Positions 57,191-64,000 of a stretch of DNA of 64,000 nt are shown here, piece after piece. A program made the translations under genes and the position numbers. The DNA lies in assembly GCF_031882575.1 (NCBI RefSeq), contig NZ_CP134772.1, positions 3,987,001 through 4,051,000 of the forward strand, given 5' to 3'. The stretch comes from Pseudomonas sp. VD-NE ins (lineage in GTDB: Bacteria; Pseudomonadota; Gammaproteobacteria; Pseudomonadales; Pseudomonadaceae). Every line of letters starts with the position of its first letter. Within the stretch, counting starts at the first letter, position 1. The notes beneath the pieces are model-generated. The model was not told the origin of the DNA, ran no database searches, and worked only from the letters and a program-made list of their open reading frames with translations.

Positions 57191-58011
57191 CTTTTCAGTG
57201 CGATGCGTTTACCTGCACGATCAGCAATCCCACTCGCCTGCCCATTCTGCTGCTTACCCATCCGCGCCTGCGTAATCAACCCGGGAATCAACTCCCCCTC
57301 CGGCAGATTCTTCCAGAACCGCGCCGGCAAATGCCCCTGCATAACCTTCTCGTTCAACCGCGCAGGATTAAAGATGTGGCTGTAATAGGTCAGCCAAAGA
57401 TCACCATGAGGATCGTCGACGTTCTGCGCCAACTGCTGCCATTCCACCGGGCATTGCCGCTGATGAATCAATTGCTCGCCATCGTAATAGACCCCGTCAC
57501 GCGGCGTGGCGATCAACCAGCGGTGGCGGCCCATCCGCCCAATAAAATGCTCACTGGCACTGTGCAAAATGTCATGGGCCGGTTCGTGCCAAGCCACATA
57601 CTCCGGACCGGCGCTGGATGAAGGCCGTTCGATGAAACGCACAAACGCATGCAGATGATGGGCCTCCCGATGCACTTGTTTGATCCGTCGCTGTAACTCG
57701 CTGCCGAGTTTGTCCCCGGCCATCATCGCGGTACGGTCGCCGTGGCTGACGCGCCACAGCACTTCATACAGCAAACTCCAGCGTTGATCACCGCGATAAC
57801 GCGAGGCCTGTTCCAGGGTGTCGAGCAACGCTCGCGGAATGCGCGCCTGGAACGGCCCCTGCCCTTCAGGCACCGGCTCATCACTGGCAAACAGATCAGC
57901 CACGCCTTGCGTAGCCCAACTCACCAGACTCGGATCGACTTCATGGCTCAGCAGCCAACGCGCCTGCTGGCGCCACGTGTCGAACAAATCGTCGCAATCA
58001 AGATTGATCAT
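57178..58011 (-). CDS. DUF4130 (TIGR03915-type) putative DNA-metabolism protein
   Basis: 277-residue protein of the DUF4130 group, known as a companion of the radical SAM protein next to it. Recognisable parts are LLYEVLWRVSHGDR (about 82-95), the middle AHHLHAFVRFIE and the later RHRWLIATPRDGVYYDG. Proteins of this group are sometimes fused to uracil-DNA-glycosylase-like domains; this one is not. The ATG at 58011 overlaps the radical SAM stop (58008-58010), so they are coupled. The last few residues (KSPSP) and stop come from a family F element. The reaction is unknown. Confidence 0.85.
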   Translation of the reverse strand: MINLDCDDLFDTWRQQARWLLSHEVDPSLVSWATQGVADLFASDEPVPEGQGPFQARIPRALLDTLEQASRYRGDQRWSLLYEVLWRVSHGDRTAMMAGDKLGSELQRRIKQVHREAHHLHAFVRFIERPSSSAGPEYVAWHEPAHDILHSASEHFIGRMGRHRWLIATPRDGVYYDGEQLIHQRQCPVEWQQLAQNVDDPHGDLWLTYYSHIFNPARLNEKVMQGHLPARFWKNLPEGELIPGLITQARMGKQQNGQASGIADRAGKRIALKSPSP

Positions 58012-59228
58012 CCCCACAGCCCCATCTGCTGCGGCATCGGCCGGTCACGCAATTGCTGATAGAGCAAATGGCTGGTGACCTCGGCCTGCTGCGGATGATA
58101 GTCGCTGGTGATGATGAACGGCTTGGCCTTGGCCAGCACACAGCGCATGCGCGCGACGTCTTCGTAACGAATGCGCCGCTGTCGGCGCAGCTCGACCAGA
58201 CGTTCGGTGGTGCGCAAGCCGATGCCGGGAATACGCGCAATCAAGGAGGCTTCGGCGCGGTTCAGATCGAGCGGGAACACCTCGCGATTCTGCAGCGCCC
58301 AGGCCAGTTTCGGGTCGATGTCCAGCGCCAGATTACCCGGGCCCTTGAGCAATTCATCGGCGCTGTAACCGTAGCTGCGCAGGAGAAAATCGGCCTGATA
58401 CAAGCGGTGTTCGCGCATCAGCGGCGGCGCGGCCAGCGGCACGCTTTTCGGGCTGTCGGGGATCGGGCTGAAGGCCGAATAGTAGACCCGGCGCAGACGG
58501 AAATTGCCGTACAAGGCCTGGGCGCTGTGGAGGATGGTGCTGTCGTCGGTGTCGTCGGCGCCGACAATCAATTGCGTGCTCTGCCCGGCGGGGGCGAACT
58601 TCGCCGAGCGTGGTTCGTTCAACACGGTCTGCACGCCGGTGTAGATGGTGTTCATTGCCTGTTTGATCGAAGTGATGTCCTTCTCCGGCGCCAGCACTTG
58701 CAGGCTGGCATCGGTGGGCAGTTCGATGTTGACGCTCAGGCGATCAGCGTAGCGCCCCGCCTCTTCGATCAATGCCGGATCGGCTTCGGGAATGGTCTTG
58801 AGATGGATGTACCCGCGAAACTCATGCTCTTCGCGCAGCAGCTTCGCCACCCGCACCAGTTGCTCCATGGTGTAGTCCGCCGAGCGAATGATGCCAGAGC
58901 TGAGGAACAATCCGCTGACGCAGTTACGCCGGTAGAAATCCATGGTCAGCGCCACGACTTCCTCGGGGGTGAAACGAGCGCGCGGAACATCGCTGGAGCG
59001 GCGGTTGACGCAATACTGGCAATCGTAAAGGCAGAAATTGGTCAGCAGAATCTTCAACAACGACACGCAACGCCCGTCCGGCGTGTAGCTGTGGCAGATG
59101 CCCATGCCATCGGTCGAGCCCAGCCCGCTCTTGCCTTCGGAGCTGCGCTTGGGCGCGCCGCTGCTCGCGCAGGAGGCGTCGTACTTGGCGGCGTCGGCGA
59201 GGATGCTCAGCTTGTCGATGATTTGCAT
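58008..59228 (-). CDS. Radical SAM protein, putative DNA modification/repair (TIGR03916 type)
   Basis: 406 residues. The radical SAM cluster motif is CLYDCQYC (Cys66, Cys70, Cys73), in an alpha/beta barrel of about 300 residues. Near residue 330-355 lies a helix-hairpin-helix (IARIPGIGLRTTERLVELRR), the common non-specific DNA-binding element. The pairing of these two features with the DUF4130 neighbour defines a family that is predicted to act on DNA; no reaction is established. Start at 59228 lies nine bases from a LexA-type palindrome, with no obvious ribosome site. SOS control is inferred. Confidence 0.88.
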   Translation of the reverse strand: MQIIDKLSILADAAKYDASCASSGAPKRSSEGKSGLGSTDGMGICHSYTPDGRCVSLLKILLTNFCLYDCQYCVNRRSSDVPRARFTPEEVVALTMDFYRRNCVSGLFLSSGIIRSADYTMEQLVRVAKLLREEHEFRGYIHLKTIPEADPALIEEAGRYADRLSVNIELPTDASLQVLAPEKDITSIKQAMNTIYTGVQTVLNEPRSAKFAPAGQSTQLIVGADDTDDSTILHSAQALYGNFRLRRVYYSAFSPIPDSPKSVPLAAPPLMREHRLYQADFLLRSYGYSADELLKGPGNLALDIDPKLAWALQNREVFPLDLNRAEASLIARIPGIGLRTTERLVELRRQRRIRYEDVARMRCVLAKAKPFIITSDYHPQQAEVTSHLLYQQLRDRPMPQQMGLWG

Positions 59229-59236
59229 GGCGCGGG

Positions 59237-59266
59237 CTCTATACTGTTTGCATATACAGTATAGAG
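59237..59266 (-). promoter_or_regulatory. LexA-type (SOS) operator before the radical SAM operon
   Basis: CTCTATACTGT (59237-59247) and ACAGTATAGAG (59256-59266) are perfect 11-base arms around TTGCATAT. The inner bases are CTGT-N8-ACAG, the LexA consensus of gammaproteobacteria. It begins eight bases before the ATG at 59228, so the transcript would have a very short leader. Confidence 0.75.
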
Positions 59267-59323
59267 TCGGCAGCGGTGATACAAGGTGGCAGATGCGCCC
59301 CTCGTCGGTCAGAAGCTGAAAAT

Positions 59324-59421
59324 CAAATGATCGCAGCCTTCGGCAGCTCCTACAGGGATTCGGTACGGTCGGAATTTATCGGGTGTACACGTTTTTCCGC
59401 AGGCTGCGATCTGTTGATCTG
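59324..59421. repeat. Family C repeat overlapping an ArsR-type gene
   Basis: GATCGCAGCCTTCGGCAGC at the left and GCAGGCTGCGATCTGTTGATC at the right. The left part supplies the stop codon (TAG within TGTAGGAGCTG on the minus strand) and the right part codes for the last residues of the gene at 59350. Confidence 0.75.
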
Positions 59422-60123
59422 CCCGTCTACCGGCCACTCAACGCCAAACCGCGCACCGATCTCCTTGCGCCCCGCCGCCGTTAACGCCAGCGCGCGACTG
59501 TCCAGATCTTGCGTCACCCACTTGCGCTTCAACGCCGTTTGCAACAACGCCGCGCCCAGCGAGCCCCCGAGATGCGGCCGGCGCATGCTCCAGTCCAGGC
59601 ACGGGCAGGCAAACTTGCGGCGCAGGGTCGTCAAGTCCTGCACTTCAATGCCCAGTCCAAGAAACAACGCCTCGCCCGTCTCACTCAAGCGATACGCCTG
59701 CTCGTCGGTTGCCACCAGCCAACCAGCCTCAAGCAAACGGTCATGCAGCAACACCGCCAGCGTCCCGGCCATGTGGTCGTAGCAAGTGCGCGCAAATTGC
59801 AGGCGATCCGGGGTGTGCGCCTTGAACGTCGGCGCGGCGTTCTGGCCAATCACCATCAACGCTTCCAGCGCCTGCGCCACGCGCTGATCGGCGAGGCTGT
59901 AATAGCGATGGCGGCCCTGCACATGCAGGCGCACCAGAGCCAGGTCCTTGAGTTTCGCCAAGTGCACACTGGCGGTCGAGGCGCTGACTTCGGCGATCGT
60001 CGCCAGCTCCGTGCTGGTGCGGGCGTGGCCGTCCATCAGCGAGCAGAGGATTTTCGTTCGCGCCGGCTCGGCGATGGCGGCGGCCACTTGGGAAACGCCG
60101 ATGTCTTGATGCTCTGCGTGCAT
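59350..60123 (-). CDS. ArsR-type winged-helix regulator
   Basis: 257 residues. The N-terminal HTH of the ArsR type (about 10-85) includes ARTKILCSLMDGHARTSTELA and ASTASVHLAKLKDLALVRLHVQGRHRYY. The C-terminal 150 residues are longer than usual and contain CPCLDW. The final 24 residues are encoded within a family C repeat, so this gene was probably extended by the repeat. Divergent from a cytochrome P450 gene 79 bp away, which it probably regulates. Confidence 0.82.
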   Translation of the reverse strand: MHAEHQDIGVSQVAAAIAEPARTKILCSLMDGHARTSTELATIAEVSASTASVHLAKLKDLALVRLHVQGRHRYYSLADQRVAQALEALMVIGQNAAPTFKAHTPDRLQFARTCYDHMAGTLAVLLHDRLLEAGWLVATDEQAYRLSETGEALFLGLGIEVQDLTTLRRKFACPCLDWSMRRPHLGGSLGAALLQTALKRKWVTQDLDSRALALTAAGRKEIGARFGVEWPVDGQINRSQPAEKRVHPINSDRTESL

Positions 60124-60202
60124 AGTTCGCTCCCGGACGAATCATCGTCGTTGCGTAGTGGAGATAGTAGCAACACTTTCCCCGCCGACAAGGATGCAAA
60201 CC

Positions 60203-61306
60203 ATGAACCCGATCAGCGCCGCAACGCATGTCGATCCTTATCCCTACTACGCCGAACTGCGCGCAGCAGGTGGACTGACGTTTCATCCAGAGCTGAAACT
60301 GTGGGTCGCCAGCAGCGCCCGTGCGGCGTGTGCGGTGTTGGCCCACGCCGATTGCCGGGCTCGTCCGGCGCAGGAACCGGTGCCCAAAGCGATTGCCGGA
60401 AGCAAGGCCGGCAAAGTCTTCGGCCAACTGATGCGCATGAATGACGGCGAACGCCAGCGCTGTCCGCGTTCGGCGATCGAGCCTGAGCTGGCCGCGCTCG
60501 ACCTTGAGGCCGTCGACGGACTGGTCGCCGCACGGCTGATCACAGCGGACGCCGACGGTGTGTGCAAAGCCATGTTCCGTGGCCCTGTGTGCGTGGTCGC
60601 GGCACTGCTGGGATTCACGCCGGCGCAGGCGCGGGTGGTCAGTGAACTGACGGCGGACTTCGTCGCTTGCCTGTCGTCATTGAGCAATGACCTGCAACTG
60701 GCCACAGCAGATGCGGCGGCCGAGCAACTGCGCGGTTACTTTATCGAGCTGCTCGCCGAACCCGCCAGCGACTTCCTCAGCGCCATCCAGCAGCGCTTTA
60801 GCGGCGATGAAGACAGCCTGATCGCCAACCTGATCGGCCTCTGCTCGCAGACGTTCGAAGCCTGCGCCGGGCTGATCGGCAACACGCTGTTGGCGTTACG
60901 TCGTCACCCGGCGTTGCGCGGCGAATCCATCGAAGCACTGCTCAACGAAGTCCAGCGCTTCGACCCGCCCGTGCAGAACACCCGGCGCTTTGTCGCCGCG
61001 CCCTGTGAGATTGCTGGCGTACGTGTCGAAACGGGCGATGTGATTCTGGTGCTGCTGGCTTCGGCCAATCGTGATCCAGCGCTCAACGAGCGGCCGGAGG
61101 AGTTTCTGCCGCAGCGCGAGAACCGCCGCAGTTTCAGTTTTGGCAGTGGTCGGCATCAGTGTCCGGGGCGAGCGTTGGCGATGAGTATTGCCGGGGCGAC
61201 GGTGAGGGAAGTACTCAAAAACGGCACCGATCTGAATCGCCTGAACTGGCACTACAAGCCCTCGCTCAATGGGCGCATTCCAATATTCAGCGATGTCGGC
61301 GCCTGA
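60203..61306 (+). CDS. Cytochrome P450-family protein lacking the canonical I-helix pair
   Basis: 367 residues, a little shorter than the usual 400. The heme Cys is at residue 320 in FSFGSGRHQCPG, and the K-helix ExxR is EVQR in LNEVQRFDPPVQ. The I-helix region reads SQTFEACAGLIGNTLLAL, where most P450s have an AGxET-type acid/alcohol pair, so normal O2 activation is doubtful. AAGGA eight bases before the ATG at 60203 supports the start. It is single and divergent from the ArsR-type gene; no redox partner is seen. Confidence 0.85.
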   Translation: MNPISAATHVDPYPYYAELRAAGGLTFHPELKLWVASSARAACAVLAHADCRARPAQEPVPKAIAGSKAGKVFGQLMRMNDGERQRCPRSAIEPELAALDLEAVDGLVAARLITADADGVCKAMFRGPVCVVAALLGFTPAQARVVSELTADFVACLSSLSNDLQLATADAAAEQLRGYFIELLAEPASDFLSAIQQRFSGDEDSLIANLIGLCSQTFEACAGLIGNTLLALRRHPALRGESIEALLNEVQRFDPPVQNTRRFVAAPCEIAGVRVETGDVILVLLASANRDPALNERPEEFLPQRENRRSFSFGSGRHQCPGRALAMSIAGATVREVLKNGTDLNRLNWHYKPSLNGRIPIFSDVGA

Positions 61307-61314
61307 TACTCCGT

Positions 61315-61410
61315 CTTCGCGAGCAGGCTCGCTCCCACAGGGTTATCGGGTGTGCACACTATTGTGGTCACCCGATAACTAATGTGGGAGCGAGCCTGCT
61401 CGCGAAGAGG
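61315..61410. repeat. Family B REP units, back to back
   Basis: CGCGAGCAGGCTCGCTCCC (minus) and GTGGGAGCGAGCCTGCTCG (plus), facing outward. Between the convergent P450 and mntH genes. Confidence 0.85.
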
Positions 61411-61436
61411 CCAGCCCAGTCACTACAAGTGCTGGC

Positions 61437-62756
61437 TCAAACCGCCCACTGCAAAATCAGCCAGCTGTTAGCGCCACTGATCACCACAAACAAACCCCAG
61501 GCCAACACCCGGGTTGGCCAGCGGTTCACAAACGGCCCCATCAGCTTTTTATCATTGGTCATGCGGATCAATGGGTACAAGGCAAACGGCAATTGCAGAC
61601 TCAACACCACCTGACTCAGCACCAGCAACTTGCCGATCGCGTTATCGCCCATCAGCCACACGCCGATAAACGCTGGAATCAACGCCAGCCCGCGGGTAAT
61701 CAAGCGCCTCTGCCAGCACGGGATCCGCAGGTTCAGATAACCCTCCATGATCACCTGGCCGGCGATGGTGCCGGTGAAGGTCGAACTCTGCCCCGACGCC
61801 AGCAGCGCCACGCCGAACAACACGCTGGCCAATGCACCACCGACCAGCGGATCGAGCAAGTGGTAGGCGTCCTGAATGTCCACCACATCGGTGTGCCCGG
61901 ACTGGTGAAACGCTGCCGCCGCGAGAATCAGGATCGCCGCGTTGACCAGCAACGCCAGCGCCAGCGAACCGATGGTGTCGATGCGCGCCAGTTTCACCGC
62001 GTCCTGCTTGCTCGCCAGGTCCTTGCCGATCATCCGCGTCTGCACGATCGAGGTGTGCAGATAGAGGTTATGCGGCATCACCGTCGCGCCGAGAATACCG
62101 ATGGCCAGGTATAACGGCGCCGCTTCGCTGATCGCCGCCAAGGACGGTTTGAAACCTTGGGCGACATCCGGCCAGTAGGGTTTGATCAGCAGCAGTTCAA
62201 CGAAGAAACACACGCCGATGGTTGCGACCAATACCAGCATGATCGCTTCCAGCCGACGGAAACCACGGTTTTGCAGGGCCAGCACCAACAACGTGTCAAA
62301 CGCCGTCAAGGCAATGCCGAAGGTCAGCGAACAACCGAGCAACAAGTGAAACGCCAGCGCGCAACCGAGTACTTCGGCCAGATCGGTGGCGATGATCGAG
62401 ATCTCCGCCAGCACCCACTGCAGCCTTGCGGTCGGTGTGCTGTAGCGCTCGCGGGACAGTTGCGCCAGATCGCGCCCGGTGGCAATGCCCAATCGCGAAC
62501 ACAGGCATTGCACGACCATGCCCGCCAGACTCGCCAGCAGCACCACAAACAACAGGCTGTAACCGAAACGTGAACCGGCCTCGATGGCGGTGGCCCAGTT
62601 GCCCGGATCCATGTAGCCGATCGACACCAGCAAACCGGGGCCGGCGAAACGCAGCACGCGTTTGAAGAACGCGGCATTGGGATCAACCGCAACACTGCCA
62701 GCCACTTCCGGCGGACAAAACGGCGCGGTGGCGATTTTGGGCAAACTGAATTTCAC
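61437..62756 (-). CDS. mntH: NRAMP-family manganese/iron transporter
   Basis: 439 residues with about 11 transmembrane segments. The first unwound helix has the metal motif DPGNWAT, and helix 6 the second motif MPHNLYLHT; the consensus transport segment GQSSTFTGTIAGQ is present. It imports Mn(II) or Fe(II) with protons. The GTG at 62756 (KFSLPKIATAPFCPP follows) is preferred to an earlier TTG at 62822 because it gives the usual Pseudomonas length. No MntR gene is adjacent. Confidence 0.87.
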   Translation of the reverse strand: MKFSLPKIATAPFCPPEVAGSVAVDPNAAFFKRVLRFAGPGLLVSIGYMDPGNWATAIEAGSRFGYSLLFVVLLASLAGMVVQCLCSRLGIATGRDLAQLSRERYSTPTARLQWVLAEISIIATDLAEVLGCALAFHLLLGCSLTFGIALTAFDTLLVLALQNRGFRRLEAIMLVLVATIGVCFFVELLLIKPYWPDVAQGFKPSLAAISEAAPLYLAIGILGATVMPHNLYLHTSIVQTRMIGKDLASKQDAVKLARIDTIGSLALALLVNAAILILAAAAFHQSGHTDVVDIQDAYHLLDPLVGGALASVLFGVALLASGQSSTFTGTIAGQVIMEGYLNLRIPCWQRRLITRGLALIPAFIGVWLMGDNAIGKLLVLSQVVLSLQLPFALYPLIRMTNDKKLMGPFVNRWPTRVLAWGLFVVISGANSWLILQWAV

Positions 62757-62828
62757 GCACACATCCAGAAACAAGTCGGAAAGACGCAGCTTAGAGGTTT
62801 CAGCCGGAGCCTTGAAGTGCAAAAGAAT

Positions 62829-63365
62829 CTATCGACTCACCCCTAACAACTGTTCGCGCAACTCCGGACTACGCGTGCGCGGATCCAGCCAGATATCAAA
62901 AAACGCCCGGGCAAACAGCGGGTCATCGATTTCATGCTGCAACTGCTGACCGACAAAAAACCGCGCGCCCTGCCCCGGCAGATACACGCCGGTAATCCGC
63001 GTGCCGGCTTGCACGTCGACAAACGATTGCTGCATCTGGATCTGCCAACCGGCTAATTGCGCCGGGCTGACGCGGCCGTCGGCCAGGCGTTTGATTTCGT
63101 CGACGCTGGCCTTCACCAGGTCGTCGCGGGAAATGTTGCGGCGGTAAATCAACTCCAGCGCAAACGGCTGACCGTCGACCAAGGGCCGCGCGGCACTCCA
63201 CAATCGCGCGTTGTAAACATCGAAACCGAACACGCTGTAATCGCCGGTGCCGATGATCTGCGCGCCGGGCACGGCGTCCTGCCAATTGGCCCAGGTCGGC
63301 GTCAGCAATAGCGCCCACAAGCCAATGCCGCAGCATCCCCGCAACACCTTGGGTGTTCTGTTCAT
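62829..63365 (-). CDS. Exported chalcone-isomerase-like protein
   Basis: 178 residues with a signal peptide (to TWA, about residue 26). The body matches the bacterial chalcone isomerase-like group: YSVFGFDVYNARLWS, ELIYRRNISRDDLVKASVDEI and the ending FFDIWLDPRTRSPELREQLL. Members are exported and of unknown function; the plant isomerase active site is not evident. Single gene. Confidence 0.82.
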   Translation of the reverse strand: MNRTPKVLRGCCGIGLWALLLTPTWANWQDAVPGAQIIGTGDYSVFGFDVYNARLWSAARPLVDGQPFALELIYRRNISRDDLVKASVDEIKRLADGRVSPAQLAGWQIQMQQSFVDVQAGTRITGVYLPGQGARFFVGQQLQHEIDDPLFARAFFDIWLDPRTRSPELREQLLGVSR

Positions 63366-63512
63366 CGCGGTATCGACTCCGGCAAGCCCTGACAGTCAAA
63401 GCATAGCCGGGTATCGCCGCCGGCACCTTGTATACAAAAACCGCGCAGATAGGCAGCAATCGCCGATCGACAATGCTAACGTGGCGAACCTTCAACGGAT
63501 GGAGACTCCTGC

Positions 63513-64000
63513 GTGCTGATCCTCAAACTGCTGCTGATTCCCGGTTTTCTGCTGCTGATTTCCCTGGCGGGCAAACGCTGGGGGCCGAGCGTGGCCGGGT
63601 GGCTGTCGGGATTGCCGGTGGTGGTCGGGCCGATTCTGTTTTTCCTCGCCATCGAACAGGGTCCGGCGTTTGCCGCGCAGTCGGCGGTGGCGGCGTTATC
63701 GGCGATGTTCGCGATGATTGCGTTCTGCATCACCTACGCACAGGTCGCGCAACGGGCGAACTGGCCGCTGGCGTTGGCGGCGTCGCTGTCGGTGTGGGCC
63801 GTGATCGCTGGGGTGTTGTCACTGATTCCGGAGTCACTGCCGTTTTCGGTGGCGGCGGCGGCGATTGCGTTGCTGGCATCGCCTTATCTGTTTCCCACGG
63901 TGCAACCGGTGCTCAACGGCCCGGCGCCGAAGTCGGACAAACTGATCTGGCGAATGATCGCCGGTGCCGCGTTGACGCTGGTGGTGACGATGTTTGCCAG
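63513..64000 (+). CDS. Membrane protein of unknown function (partial)
   Basis: The first 162 residues or so of a plus-strand gene that runs off the right edge. It has about five hydrophobic segments (VLILKLLLIPGFLLLISLAG at the start). The start is a GTG at 63513 with GGAG nine bases upstream. I do not recognise a family; it is a small integral membrane protein in appearance. Confidence 0.7.
   Translation, partial: MLILKLLLIPGFLLLISLAGKRWGPSVAGWLSGLPVVVGPILFFLAIEQGPAFAAQSAVAALSAMFAMIAFCITYAQVAQRANWPLALAASLSVWAVIAGVLSLIPESLPFSVAAAAIALLASPYLFPTVQPVLNGPAPKSDKLIWRMIAGAALTLVVTMFA

Overview
The window is chromosomal DNA of a Pseudomonas, most likely of the P. fluorescens group. GC is high. The bkdR/bkd operon, uronate dehydrogenase, paoABC-like oxidase and PuuA/PuuD proteins closely match Pseudomonas or gammaproteobacterial proteins as I remember them. 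The intergenic spaces are full of Pseudomonas-type REP/REPIN repeats. No rRNA, tRNA, CRISPR array, prophage or insertion sequence was found. Species is inference; nothing was searched.

Layout. (1) 1-10936: polyamine uptake and breakdown, with a PuuR-like regulator (cut by the window edge), puuB, puuC and puuA on the minus strand, and puuD plus a PotFGHI-type ABC importer on the plus strand. (2) 11172-14528: small housekeeping and unknown genes (thpR, a DUF1428 protein, two lipoproteins, two small unknown proteins). (3) 14772-20655: a lactate-permease-family transporter, then a Tat-exported molybdenum aldehyde oxidase (paoABC type). (4) 20856-26589: cupin/LysR pair, a candidate small membrane protein, a Tat-exported aldo/keto reductase, an alpha/beta hydrolase, a CAP-domain protein and a DHH phosphoesterase. 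(5) 26691-35351: reductive pyrimidine degradation (ureidopropionase, NCS1 permease, dihydropyrimidinase, PydX, PydA, RutR-like TetR regulator). (6) 35491-39625: CopC/CopD, then an EmrAB-type efflux pair. (7) 39951-46319: uronate use (OprD-type porin, uronate dehydrogenase, lactonase, TRAP transporter). (8) 46423-49935: sulfide/persulfide detoxification (TauE, sulfide:quinone oxidoreductase, BigR-type regulator, persulfide dioxygenase). (9) 50023-56913: branched-chain amino acid catabolism (bkdR, bkdA1A2B-lpdV, ilvE). (10) 57178-64000: a radical SAM/DUF4130 DNA-repair candidate pair, an ArsR/P450 pair, MntH, a chalcone-isomerase-like protein and a membrane protein cut by the window end.

Most of the window is catabolic gene sets, each with its own transporter, enzymes and often a regulator. 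The most notable signals are regulatory. A 30-bp palindrome containing a LexA-type core (CTGT-N8-ACAG) sits directly before the radical SAM/DUF4130 pair. One 22-bp operator-like motif occurs at the same spacing in the oprD and udh promoters. A near-perfect 26-bp dyad lies before the dihydropyrimidinase gene.

The intergenic DNA carries at least five repeat families, labelled here A (core GTGGGAGCTGGCTTGCC), B (core GTGGGAGCGAGC, with a TGTAGGCCTTCGCC-like variant E), C (TGTAGGAGCTG with GATCTTTTGATC), D (GTTCCCACGCTCTGCGTGG) and F (about 180 bp, ends CCCTCACCCTAGCCCTC).
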